Origin: Salisaeta longa DSM 21114
GTDB lineage: Bacteria > Bacteroidota > Rhodothermia > Rhodothermales > Salinibacteraceae
Reading direction: 5' to 3'
Assembly (NCBI RefSeq): GCF_000419585.1
Contig: NZ_ATTH01000001.1
Span: 890,005-954,004, forward strand
Length of the DNA: 64,000 bases
Shown: positions 54,141 through 62,884 of the stretch, one piece after another
Layout: every line of letters begins with the position of its first letter
Position numbering within the stretch: the first letter of the stretch is position 1
Notes under the pieces: model-generated
What the model saw: the letters and a program-made list of their open reading frames with translations, nothing else
The model's database searches: none
What the model was told of the DNA's origin: nothing
Made by a program: the position numbers and the translations under genes

Positions 54141-55343
54141 TTACGTGTGCGTCAGATGCTTGAAGGGCCAGCGCCCCGCCGTGGGCCGCGCCAGGTCAAC
54201 CGCAAAGGGCGGGGGCGCGCCCGGCCAATCGTAGCGATGCGTCGCCCCGGTGATGCCTTCAATGGCAAACATGCGTTCGGCGATGGGCGCCGCGTGCAGG
54301 CGGTTCCGCAGGTCGCTAAGGGCCTGGCTCACATCGGTCGTGTCGTGCCAGGGCGCCAGCGGCTCGTAGCGCCCGCACTGCTCGGCGAGGGCCCTGCGCT
54401 GGGCCGCGATGGTCGACCGGTTCTCTGCCGCATAGAACGCGGGCGCCGGTACGGGACCGGCGTGCTGGGCGTGCAGTTCGGCAAATACGCCCAGGGTGGC
54501 GGCATGCTTGGGGGTGAGCGGGCAGCGGGCCAGCACCTCGCCCGACGCATCCTTAAAGACAAGCACCGGCGCTTCGCGGTCGCGTATCTTCAGTTCCACC
54601 GCGTCTACGTCGCTGCGCCTGAGGGCTTGCGGCTGCAACGCATCGCGCAGGGCCTCGAAGTGGTTGTCGTCTGCTTCATCGGCCACGTCCAACACGTCGT
54701 CGCCCAACGTGCCCCGCAGCCGCGGAAACGGAATTTCCACCAAGTGAAGGGCCGCAACCTGCCGTGCGTATTCGGGCGTGCCGGGCACCGGATAGAAAAA
54801 GTCGCGCGAACGCTCCAGCGTCGTATCGGCCATGAGGATATGCGTGAGCCGGTCTTCCGTGCGGCCGTAGACGCTGAAGGCCGTCATGAGATGCGCACTC
54901 ATGGTCTTGCGGCCACCGGCAATGGATCCAATCAGCGGCAACGCGTCGTCGCCCGTGAGGGCGCGCACGCGCTCGTAGCACAAGTTGGCGAAGCGCGTAT
55001 CGTCGCCCCGGTCCAGCACATCTTGCAGCGGCTGCTCGTCAACGGTGGGCACATGAATCTGCAGCGGCACCGCGTTTGGTAGCCCCAACACCTCCGTGCA
55101 GAAGGGCGTCCACCGGTCGGCGGCGTCCTCGAAGGGCTGCGACGTGAGTGGGTTGCGCATGTCTTCCCCCAACAGCAGCGCGCGCACGAAGGCTTCCCCC
55201 TTGCCTGTCGTTATGACGTGCACGGTCGCTGGCACGCGCGTGACGTCGCGGTTGCGCTCGTAGATGGCAAAGACGGTTTCGGTGAGGACGGCCGGCGAAA
55301 AGCCGACGGCGATGAGCATGACGTAGGGCTGCGGGGTGGCCAT
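54141..55343 (-). CDS. CARF-fold CRISPR ring-nuclease-like protein (TIGR02584-like)
   Basis: 400 residues. The opening VMLIAVGFSPAVLTETVFAI and the motif GSIAGGRKTMSAHLMTAFSV (S140-M147) are those of the TIGR02584 CARF family, whose core resembles ring nucleases that degrade cyclic oligoadenylate. The C-terminal third is extra and helical and lacks the RxxxxH HEPN motif. If active it would end Cas10 signalling and protect the cell from the two HEPN RNases. It is divergent from cas6 across 234 bp. Confidence 0.8.
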   Translation of the reverse strand: MATPQPYVMLIAVGFSPAVLTETVFAIYERNRDVTRVPATVHVITTGKGEAFVRALLLGEDMRNPLTSQPFEDAADRWTPFCTEVLGLPNAVPLQIHVPTVDEQPLQDVLDRGDDTRFANLCYERVRALTGDDALPLIGSIAGGRKTMSAHLMTAFSVYGRTEDRLTHILMADTTLERSRDFFYPVPGTPEYARQVAALHLVEIPFPRLRGTLGDDVLDVADEADDNHFEALRDALQPQALRRSDVDAVELKIRDREAPVLVFKDASGEVLARCPLTPKHAATLGVFAELHAQHAGPVPAPAFYAAENRSTIAAQRRALAEQCGRYEPLAPWHDTTDVSQALSDLRNRLHAAPIAERMFAIEGITGATHRYDWPGAPPPFAVDLARPTAGRWPFKHLTHT

Positions 55344-55577
55344 AGGCTGCTGCGGGACGGGTGGGAATGTGAGAGGCGTATATGCTTACAAAATAGCGCG
55401 TGGAACGCCGGAGATCAAGCCGCGCCCTTGCGAATCTCTGCGGCATGGGCAGCCATACCAGAACCGCTGGATGCCCCATCGCCCGCGTGCTGCGATCGCC
55501 CGCAACGCATCGTGTGCAGATCTGCGCCGGGGCGGTTTGTTCTTCACTCGTTCTCTTCGTCTATTCGATTCGTCTGC

Positions 55578-56672
55578 ATGTCTGCCTCCGATGCTTCCCC
55601 CTCGTTTCTGTCACGCCTGCGGTCGTTTGCCCCGCCACGCACGGCAACGCTGCGGCTCACCTATCGGGCCGAGGGGACGATTCGCCTCAAGAGTCCGCCC
55701 GCGAGCGTGTGGCGCGGGCAGCTGGGGGAGTTTTTGCACCGCATTGCGCCCACGCACCACCACGACAACAACCTGTCGCTGTATCGTCGCCTCTTTCGTA
55801 CGCCGCGGGCTGCGGTGGATCTGCCGAAGGGGTACGACGAGCGGATGCTGGGGCGCTTGGGCCTGGCGGGCGACCACGTGCCGCATCCGTTTGTGATGCG
55901 CATGGCCTCGGCGCCCGTGCCGGGCCAACCGCTGCAGGTGGCGCCCGGCGATGCAGTGGGCATCGAACTGACGCTCATGGAGGCGGCGCTTGAGACGGTG
56001 CCGGCGCTGTGCGCGGCCTTCGAGTCGCTCGCCACCAACGGCATCGGGTCGCGGACCGAGCAGCCCGGCGGCAGCCGGCGGCGCGGCCGAGCGGTATTAA
56101 CCGCGGCGGTGCTCGATACCGGCGGGACGACCACGACGCTGTATGACGGCTCATCGTGGACGCTGCCGCCGTCGTGCTCCACCGACCTCCTGCCCGATGT
56201 GGTGATGCCGCAACCGTGCCCAGACGCCGATGCCCCGGTAACGCTGGCCCTCTGGACGCCGCTCCGCCTCACGCATCGCCGCCGCGTGGTGGGGCCGGGC
56301 GACGTGTCGGTGCCGGCGCTGGGGGCGGCGTTTTTTCGTCGCCTCGTGGGGCTGGCGGTGTGCTACAGCCCCATGCCCCCTAGCCCCCAGCAGGCGACGA
56401 CGCTCCTGGACGCGTTCTTTGCCCTGGGCGATGCCACAACGGTAACCACCGATGTGCGCTGGGCCGAGGATTCGCGCTACAGCGCCCGGCAGGGCACGCG
56501 CCACCCCACCGGCGGGCTCGTTGGGTCGATTCGCTTGGAGGGAACGCCGGATGTAAACCGGAGCTGGCGCTTGTTGGCTGAGGCGGTGGCCCCGCTGCAC
56601 CTGGGCACCCAAACGGCGCTGGGGCTTGGCTCTGTGGAGCCGGTGCCTGCGGGCGCTCCCGCCGATGCATGA
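55578..56672 (+). CDS. cas6: Cas6 pre-crRNA endonuclease
   Basis: 364 residues from MSASDASPS. RAMP-type Cas6: N-terminal LRLTYRAEGTIRLKSPPA, a middle part with PHPFVMRMASAPVPG, and the end RWAEDSRYSARQGTRHPTGG, VGSIRLEG, LLAEAVAPLHLGTQTALGLG, the Gly-rich loop of the Cas6 family. Together with the repeat ending ATTGAAAC it cuts the pre-crRNA within the repeat to leave an 8-nt handle. It is unlinked to the interference operon, 10 kb downstream. The longer frame to 55218 is not protein-like. Confidence 0.88.
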   Translation: MSASDASPSFLSRLRSFAPPRTATLRLTYRAEGTIRLKSPPASVWRGQLGEFLHRIAPTHHHDNNLSLYRRLFRTPRAAVDLPKGYDERMLGRLGLAGDHVPHPFVMRMASAPVPGQPLQVAPGDAVGIELTLMEAALETVPALCAAFESLATNGIGSRTEQPGGSRRRGRAVLTAAVLDTGGTTTTLYDGSSWTLPPSCSTDLLPDVVMPQPCPDADAPVTLALWTPLRLTHRRRVVGPGDVSVPALGAAFFRRLVGLAVCYSPMPPSPQQATTLLDAFFALGDATTVTTDVRWAEDSRYSARQGTRHPTGGLVGSIRLEGTPDVNRSWRLLAEAVAPLHLGTQTALGLGSVEPVPAGAPADA

Positions 56673-56726
56673 GCCAGCCATCGCACCGGATCGATCGCGC
56701 AAGTGCTCAAGCGGGTACAGAGCCGC

Positions 56727-57362
56727 TTATGGACGAAACAGGTTCCGTGCCGCCTTGCCAACTGCATACGTGCTGCCGCCGTCGAACCCGCCGCCCACAA
56801 TCCCGCCGATGAGGGGCACGCCTTTGCCGAGGTTCACCACGCCGGTCTTGCCAAACTTGGTAACCAGCCGAAAGCCCACCGCCTTGTTGATCTTAGTCAG
56901 CGTAGCGCCCGCGATGCGTTTTACGCCTGCCACGTAGAGCTTCTTGCCCGCGACAACACCCGCCCTCTTCAACAGATCGGCCGTGCTCTTGCCTGTGAGG
57001 CAGGCAAACGCGAGCGTTTGCACGCGGTCGTCCTGCAGATCATGTCCCGAGAGGTCGGCAATGGCTGCCACCATCCGAAGCTGGATATAGAGAACGCTCG
57101 TCAGGTTGGCCGGAACGGCTACAGGAAGCGTCGCAATGCCGCCCAGGTTGGTCACGAAGCCCGCAGTGGCCGCCTTGCCGGTCTGCCAGCGCACGAGCTT
57201 GCGGGCTGCCGCATCGGCGGAACCCGCCTGTGTGCGGTAGCTACTGGCGAGGTCGGGGGCGGTTGCCAGACCAATGGACGCCGCGCCACCGTTCACAGCG
57301 TAGTCGTAGAGGCGATCGAGGGTCGTCAGGATAGCCTTTTGGGTAAGGGTAGAATCTGCCAT
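56727..57362 (-). CDS. EcsC family protein
   Basis: 211 residues from MADSTLTQ. The pattern ALATAPDL-like GLATAPDLASSYRTQAGSAD, ATAGFVTNLGGIATLPVAVP, TSVLYIQLRMVAAIADLSGH and NLGKGVPLIGGIVGGGFDGG is typical of EcsC. The protein is rich in Ala and Gly helices that could sit in or on the membrane. Role is unknown, perhaps linked to protease or ABC exporter function. It converges with cas6 (54 bp apart) and ends the CRISPR region. Confidence 0.85.
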   Translation of the reverse strand: MADSTLTQKAILTTLDRLYDYAVNGGAASIGLATAPDLASSYRTQAGSADAAARKLVRWQTGKAATAGFVTNLGGIATLPVAVPANLTSVLYIQLRMVAAIADLSGHDLQDDRVQTLAFACLTGKSTADLLKRAGVVAGKKLYVAGVKRIAGATLTKINKAVGFRLVTKFGKTGVVNLGKGVPLIGGIVGGGFDGGSTYAVGKAARNLFRP

Positions 57363-57667
57363 GATCTTTTCAGTCACTGTATATCCGAAGGGTTGAGGCC
57401 GAGGCATGAGCCATGATCCACCGCCCATGCACAAGCAGCGACGTATAACCCGCCATACCGCCCCCGTTGGAGACGCATAGATTCAGGAAGGAGGTGCTGA
57501 ATTCAGTGCAGCGTTTCCGAACCGATGCTGCAGCGGCCTTGCCGACCCTCCGGTTGCAAAGAGGGCCGTCCTGGTGGTGCATACAAAGACCTGCCAGGTC
57601 TTCAAAACCTGACAGGTCTGGTGTGTCCTGCGCTGCCCGTCTCACGGGCGCACCGCCGCTCGCCTGG
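57363..57667. other. Intergenic with palindrome
   Basis: 305 bp with no gene. Contains the palindrome at 57587-57619 and, from about 57525, sequence very like the 3' flank of the first T9SS gene at 1895-2064. Confidence 0.6.
57587..57619. terminator. 13-bp-arm palindrome after T9SS gene
   Basis: AGACCTGCCAGGT and ACCTGACAGGTCT pair with one mismatch around a 7-base spacer. It matches 1963-1995 and lies 49 bp past the T9SS gene stop on the minus strand. Confidence 0.55.
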
Positions 57668-59371
57668 TTACCGCACCACCGTCACCCGCTGGCTGCGCAT
57701 GGTCTCGCCCACCTGAAGCCGCAGGAAGTACACGCCGCTGGCCCAGCCGGAGGCGTCGAGGATCAGCTCCTCGCGTCCAGGGGCCTGCGTTTCATCCACG
57801 AGGGTGCCCACGTGCTGCCCCAGCACGTTGTAGACCGTCAGCCGCACCGGTTGCGCTGAGCCGCCGGGCACAACGTAGCGCACGGTGGCCTGCTGCCGCG
57901 TGGGGTTGGGAAACGGCGCGGCAAGCTGGACCTCGCTTCCGGGGCCACGGCGGACGACCACCTCCGGCGAAAAGGCCGCGCTGCCGTCGGTGTCGATCTG
58001 CTTGAGGCGGTAGACGAGCACGTCGGCAAAGGGCGGGGCCGCATCGCGGAAGCGGTAGCTCTGCGGGGCCGACGTGGTGCCTGCGCCCTCGATGAACGTG
58101 AGCGTTTCCCACGCGCTACTCGAGCGCCGCTGCACCTCGAAGCCCGCGTTGCTTTGCTCGGAGGCGGTGTGCCAGGTCAGCGCAACGGCTTCCCCGCTGG
58201 CCCGGGCGTCGAACGCCGACAGTTCCACCGGGAGCGGATTGGTACTACTTGCAAACACGAACTCGCTGAATCCATCCACGGTGGCAACAAGTTCGGTGGT
58301 GCTGCCCGTCGTCTCGACGGAGGTGGGAAGTTCAGTAAACGTGCCGGTACCGACGTTCGCGCGCGAGTAGACGGTCACGCCGTTTGGATCGGTGATGCCG
58401 CCGAAGGCGCTTACGTCGAAGCGCACCTCGGTGCCAGAGCCGACAGTGAGGCCCGCATCGGCGGCAATCACCACCCGGTAGGGGCTGATATTGGCCTCGG
58501 TGATGTCGTCGGCGTTTTGCGGCGCGTCGCTGAAGCGCCCCGCAATCACGCGCCCCGATCCGCTTACGCCATCGAAGGCAATACGTACACCGGTGGTGCC
58601 GAGGAGGACGGTGCCGTTGGACGAGACATCGGCCACGCCTGAACCGGAAAGTGGTCCGCTAAAGATTGAAGCGGGAAACGCATTATCAGGACAGTCTGCC
58701 GCTTTCCCGGCATCGCTGATGGCCCAGCCCTTCTCATTGGCGAGGTGATCGCGAAACGGCCCGGCATTGCAGTACTGAAGGCCATCGGCGCCGAAGGAAA
58801 GGTCTGCATTCACATCCCGCCCGGCCCACCCGATCAGCAGCGCGTCGTAGTTTTTCGTGGAAAGGCCGGCGTTCTCAGCGAACATGCCGCTCATATACCT
58901 CACGCTGGAGACGTCCCACCCGCCGATGTCCTGGTCGAACGAGGTGGCTCCAAAGAACAGCGCCCCCATATCCGTCACGCTGGAGACGTCCCACCCGCCG
59001 ATGTCCTGGTTGAACGCGTCGGCTCCATAGAACATGTAGCTCATATCGGTGATGCCACTGGTGCAGGTCGTGGCGGCATTGTCGGTGGTGATTTCGTAGG
59101 CGCGGCGTTTGGTGTAGACGGTGCCGTTTACCTCGCCGGTGTCGCCCACGTCTGCTGCGTCGCACGTTACCGTTACCCCGTTAGAGGCGAGTTTGAAGTC
59201 GGGGTTGCTCTGCGCAGTGGCAGGTATGGGAAGCAGCAGGCCGACGAGTAACAGGCCCACAAGCAGCAGGGCCGCGGCGAGGGGCACGTGCCAACCGGAG
59301 CGGGCACAGGAACGAAGGCGTCGCGCGAGACGGTTCGGCGCGAAACGATGCAACGTGAAACGATGCGGCAT
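57668..59371 (-). CDS. BspA/DUF285-repeat protein with T9SS type A sorting domain (intact paralogue)
   Basis: 567 residues from [11 protein letters not shown] signal peptide of the same make as the 2065 gene (long Leu/Val run, ending PATAQ), then only two DUF285 units ([20 protein letters not shown]), a stretch with [19 protein letters not shown], a middle beta-rich domain, and the T9SS C-terminal domain ([41 protein letters not shown]). It should be exported by T9SS and remain on the surface. It and the 2065 gene share their flanks for tens of bp on both sides, which points to duplication or gene conversion of the whole unit. Confidence 0.9.
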   Translation of the reverse strand: MPHRFTLHRFAPNRLARRLRSCARSGWHVPLAAALLLVGLLLVGLLLPIPATAQSNPDFKLASNGVTVTCDAADVGDTGEVNGTVYTKRRAYEITTDNAATTCTSGITDMSYMFYGADAFNQDIGGWDVSSVTDMGALFFGATSFDQDIGGWDVSSVRYMSGMFAENAGLSTKNYDALLIGWAGRDVNADLSFGADGLQYCNAGPFRDHLANEKGWAISDAGKAADCPDNAFPASIFSGPLSGSGVADVSSNGTVLLGTTGVRIAFDGVSGSGRVIAGRFSDAPQNADDITEANISPYRVVIAADAGLTVGSGTEVRFDVSAFGGITDPNGVTVYSRANVGTGTFTELPTSVETTGSTTELVATVDGFSEFVFASSTNPLPVELSAFDARASGEAVALTWHTASEQSNAGFEVQRRSSSAWETLTFIEGAGTTSAPQSYRFRDAAPPFADVLVYRLKQIDTDGSAAFSPEVVVRRGPGSEVQLAAPFPNPTRQQATVRYVVPGGSAQPVRLTVYNVLGQHVGTLVDETQAPGREELILDASGWASGVYFLRLQVGETMRSQRVTVVR

Positions 59372-59575
59372 GGGCAAAAGCACAGGAACGTGAGACAAGC
59401 GCGATGACAGCCCTACGCAGGAGCACAGCAGACGGCCGGGGGCCGCTCCGAAGAGGGGCAGGCCTTGCGGAGGCATGAGCATACGATAACAGCCGCAACG
59501 GCGATTTGCAAGGACGAGAAAATCAGCCACGCCCTGGAGGGCGCGTTGCTTCAGTTGTAGCGATGTGGTACAGGG

Positions 59576-60229
59576 CTACGGCGTGGGTGACGTGAACGAG
59601 ATTCCTCTTTCATTGCGATGCATCGCTCTGGACTGACGTGCCCATGTGCTTGTTGAAACTGGCGTCGTGCCAAGCATGACGGATGAGGTAGCATCGCTCT
59701 CGGTGATGTTCAGTCGGTACGTTGATAGAATACCCCAATTGACGAGGCCGTGCACAAACGCCACCAGGCCGCGAATGACCTTCTTGCAAACGACCGTGTC
59801 GCACTGTCTAGAGAAAAACGGGGCATCGTTCTCGCTTGGCGCGACCCCTGGACGCACCAGAAAGGCGGTGTAGGGCTGCGTCTTGACGATGTCGGTGCGC
59901 ACGCGAACCGCGAAAACGTCATGGAAGCCGGGGAGGCCAAACGGCGCCAAATTCACCTTGACGAGGTACCGACGTTGGTAGGCCGTAGTACCGGAGGCCC
60001 GGTAGCGCTGGAGGGCCGCGTGCTCGTGCGCTGCGAGGGTCTGCACAAAGGGATCCTGCGCCAACAGATCACTTCGGATGTCGCGGATCAAGCCAAGTCC
60101 TGGTCCCCCCGAGAGCGCGCCCCAGACCATTCCGAAAAACGGAACCGTGTTGATGAGAAGGATGCTTACAAGAACGAATCCACCAACCAAACCGAGGACC
60201 CATCGGGCGCGAGGCGTAAGAGAGGGCAT
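59576..60229 (-). CDS. Hypothetical membrane-anchored protein
   Basis: 217 residues. One TM segment at the start (WVLGLVGGFVLVSILLINTV) and a following extracytoplasmic part (RDIRSDLLAQDPFVQTLAAH). Nothing recognised after that; it carries two Cys (CDTVVC). The C-terminus is Ser/Thr-rich. It is flanked by repeats and has no partner. Confidence 0.5.
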   Translation of the reverse strand: MPSLTPRARWVLGLVGGFVLVSILLINTVPFFGMVWGALSGGPGLGLIRDIRSDLLAQDPFVQTLAAHEHAALQRYRASGTTAYQRRYLVKVNLAPFGLPGFHDVFAVRVRTDIVKTQPYTAFLVRPGVAPSENDAPFFSRQCDTVVCKKVIRGLVAFVHGLVNWGILSTYRLNITESDATSSVMLGTTPVSTSTWARQSRAMHRNERGISFTSPTP

Positions 60230-60289
60230 AATATGCTAAGTGTCGACGTACTAGAGCGTGTAGTTATTCAGCACAGCGTCTCAGGCGGG

Positions 60290-60735
60290 ATGCGGGGGCC
60301 GAAGGTCATATCTATGATGGGGCCGAAGGTCATGCCACTGGTACGATCTCCGTGTACAGGCAGAAACGCTTTGTTGCGGAGATTGCACCTACGGCATGAC
60401 CTAACGGCCCCCACGCTCACTGCGTTCGCTCGCAATGACAACAGTGGTTGATGAAAAACGGAGCGTTGATGGTTCAGATGGCTATTCGGGGTGGTCTGGC
60501 CATCTGCACGCACAACGTGTCAAAGCAACAAAAAGCAATGTGTCATCGCGAGGAACGACCGGAGGGAGTGACGTGGGGGCCGAAGGTCATATCTATGATG
60601 GGGCCGAAGGTCATGCCTGTGGTGAGATCTCCATGTACAGGCAAAAGCGCTTTGTTGCGGAGATTGCCCGGCTGCGGAGATTGCCCCCACGGGATGACCT
60701 AAAGGCCCCCACCGCTGGTTCGCTTCGGCTGGCTA
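60290..60735. repeat. Dispersed repeat, copy 4 (no array)
   Basis: Repeats the blocks of the CRISPR leader ends (GCGGAGATTGCACCTACGGC, CTCACTGCGTTCGCTCGCAA, GGAGCGTTGATGGTTCAGAT, TGTCATCGCGAGGAACGACC) and two internal copies of GGGGCCGAAGGTCATATC. No array follows, so the repeat family exists apart from the CRISPRs. No gene in 60230-60813. Confidence 0.7.
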
Positions 60736-60813
60736 TACGTACAGGTGCGTAGAGCGCTCGACGGAAGGACCGGCCCGGCCGGGGACGCCTCTGCAATGCC
60801 TCCCCGGCAGCAC

Positions 60814-61869
60814 CTAGTCAAACGGGTCTTCCAGATCGCCAAGCACCGCCTCAAAGGCGTCCGTTACCGTTGCAAACCCAACCCACGCACCATTGCGTGA
60901 GACGAAAGCAGCTTCCTGCTTGGCCTCTTGCAGCCGGTCGACAAAAGCACTGATCGACAGATCCTCTGCCACAATTACCGGTTCGGCAACGAGGGCATCG
61001 ATCGAGGCCGTACCCTCGCGGAGAGCCTCCAGGTGGCGAAAGAGCCCCGGCGCGTACAGTATTCCGAACGGCTCATCGTTTTCCACCACCGGGTACCGCA
61101 CAAACTCATGCGTAGCCAGGGTATCAAGCAGTCCCCCGGGGGCCGCGTTTGCGTCAACCGCGACAACCGCATCACGCGCAATCATGATATCGCCGACTTG
61201 CCGCTCTCCAATCTCAAGCGCATTCATCACTTCGCGGCGGCGCTCCTCGCTCAGGGCGCCCTGCCCAAGCATCTCGGCAACCTTGCGTTTCATATCGTGT
61301 CGTGACTCGATCTCATCGTCTTCGCCGCCGTCCTCCGTCCACGAACGGGTGACGTCCACGCCGAGGAGTCCGAGCGTGCGCTTGGCAAGCCCATCGCCCA
61401 AGTAGATGAACGGATAGGTGACCTTCGTCCACCAGTACAAAATCGGCGCAAGCACGCGTGCAACGTCAAGAGGCCGCTCAACGCCCAGATACGTCGGGGC
61501 CTGCTCCCCCCAAATCTTATGGGCCAGATTGATAAACACAACGGCCAATACAACCGACACCGTGGCAACGTAAGGCGCCGGCACGCCAACCCGTGCGAAG
61601 ACCGGCTGCAGCAGAAAGGTGAGAGCCGGCTCAGCGACAACACCTAGCAGGATGCTGCTTACCGAGATTCCCAACTGGCACCCGGTCAGATAGATTTCGA
61701 GGCGATTGGTCATCTCCCAGGCGCGCGCTAGGCCGCCATGGTCTTCGATATCCGCTTCGGAGAACTGCCGCAGACGGGTCAGGGCAAACTCCACCGACAC
61801 AAAAAAGGCGTTGGCCAGCATCAGGCCAAGACCGGCGGTTAGGCGGGCGATGATGTCCAACACGCTCAT
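60814..61869 (-). CDS. CNNM/CorC-HlyC family membrane protein
   Basis: 351 residues from MSVLDIIARL. A DUF21 membrane domain comes first: LTAGLGLMLANAFFVSVEFA, LTGCQLGISVSSILLGVVAE, and YVATVSVVLAVVFINLAHKI. Then ERRREVMNALEIGERQVGDI and tandem CBS domains (VRYPVVENDEPFGILY; AAFVSRNGAWVGFATVTDAF). The family is linked to Mg2+/Co2+ transport or efflux; the CBS pair would sense nucleotides. The usual CorC C-terminal domain is short or missing. The frame is open upstream to 62124, but the extra residues do not look like protein. Confidence 0.88.
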   Translation of the reverse strand: MSVLDIIARLTAGLGLMLANAFFVSVEFALTRLRQFSEADIEDHGGLARAWEMTNRLEIYLTGCQLGISVSSILLGVVAEPALTFLLQPVFARVGVPAPYVATVSVVLAVVFINLAHKIWGEQAPTYLGVERPLDVARVLAPILYWWTKVTYPFIYLGDGLAKRTLGLLGVDVTRSWTEDGGEDDEIESRHDMKRKVAEMLGQGALSEERRREVMNALEIGERQVGDIMIARDAVVAVDANAAPGGLLDTLATHEFVRYPVVENDEPFGILYAPGLFRHLEALREGTASIDALVAEPVIVAEDLSISAFVDRLQEAKQEAAFVSRNGAWVGFATVTDAFEAVLGDLEDPFD

Positions 61870-62386
61870 ATAAATCGTTGCTTTCTGGAGGAGGGAACCG
61901 AGGGACTGCAGCAGGCTGAACGAGCCGGGGCGCGCGGACAAACGGTTTATATCGGTTGGAGCGCCCAACGTTCGATCTGCAGTTGCCTGAGCGTATGATA
62001 TGAGGCCCGGACAGGGGTGTGCCGGCGAGCGCCGGGCGTGCCCCGTCCCGCCTACTTGCCAACACGAGCTGCCATGATTCGGGGGGCGACCAAGTGTGTA
62101 TACGCAACTACCCGCCCGGCGCACCGAAAAACCTTACTCCTCCGTGCCATCGCGAAGCCCAAACATGGTAAAGGACGTGAGGGCCGAAGGTCATGCATGC
62201 CACTGCCCGAAGATACCGTCTCCATGTACGAAGCCGAACGGCCCGCTGCAAAGGGTACCCCGCGCAGCAGATACGCACGCGACGCCCCCAACCACCAAAC
62301 GCCTGCCCGCAGCAGCGGACAGGCGTTCGTGTGTACATGTAGGGTGCTGCGCAAAATGTCCGTCAGGCGTCACTACCGGAAGCAAT
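61870..62386. other. Intergenic region with one stem-loop
   Basis: 517 bp without a gene. Contains a stem-loop at 62298-62327 (arms AACGCCTGCCCGC and GCGGACAGGCGTT with one mismatch, loop AGCA), perhaps the terminator left from a lost gene. The lone CRISPR repeat begins at its right end. Confidence 0.5.
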
Positions 62387-62419
62387 CAATCCTCTTGGAA
62401 TGGAGGCAAGACTTCCGAC
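62387..62419. repeat. Solitary CRISPR repeat, 4 bases short
   Basis: Bases 5-37 of the CRISPR repeat are present without a mismatch (CAATCCTCTTGGAATGGAGG onward, to CCGAC). The first four bases (GTTT) are missing, exactly as in the trailer-end repeat of array 1. There is no second repeat and no leader. It abuts the outer-membrane protein fragment. Confidence 0.9.
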
Positions 62420-62755
62420 GTGGACCCAAGCGACTTGTTTCGCATCGGCGGGGCGTCGTCGCTGCGCGGATACGACGAGGATCGCTTTTCCGGGACGGTT
62501 GTCGCGCGGCTGCTATTAGAGCACCGCCTCCAACTCGGACGCCGCTCGTATGCGTTTGCGTTTGGCGATCTGGGCTACGTGCAGCGCCCGGCCATCGAAC
62601 GTGTCGCGGCATCGAGCGGCTGGCACCCGGGCTTTGGCATCGGCATCCAGTTCGACACGGCGCTGGGCCTGGTGAAGGCCAGCTATGCCCTCAGCACCGA
62701 CGACGCCACCCCGGCCAACGGACGCGTGCACCTGGGGCTGTCACTGGGGCTGTAA
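62420..62755 (+). pseudogene. 3' fragment of a BamA/TamA-like outer-membrane protein gene
   Basis: The frame starts right after the repeat and reads DLFRIGGASSLRGYDEDRFS, VARLLLEHRLQLGRRSYAFA, FGDLGYVQRP and GFGIGIQFDTALGLVKASYA, ending VHLGLSLGL. RGYDEDRFS is the RGY motif of the Omp85/TamA barrel end (usually GG..LRGY), and the alternating strands are barrel-like. About 112 codons of an expected several hundred are left. The 5' part is replaced by a CRISPR repeat, so this is a gene remnant. Confidence 0.75.
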
Positions 62756-62884
62756 CGGCTACTACCTACTGCAGCCCGCGCATGTGCGGCGGCCGTTACC
62801 GGAAGCAGAAGCGTGAGAAGAAGCGGGATGGCGCAAGTGAAGGTTCGCATAGCGGTCGGTTGTGGGGGGATGGGTCAGAGAGCG

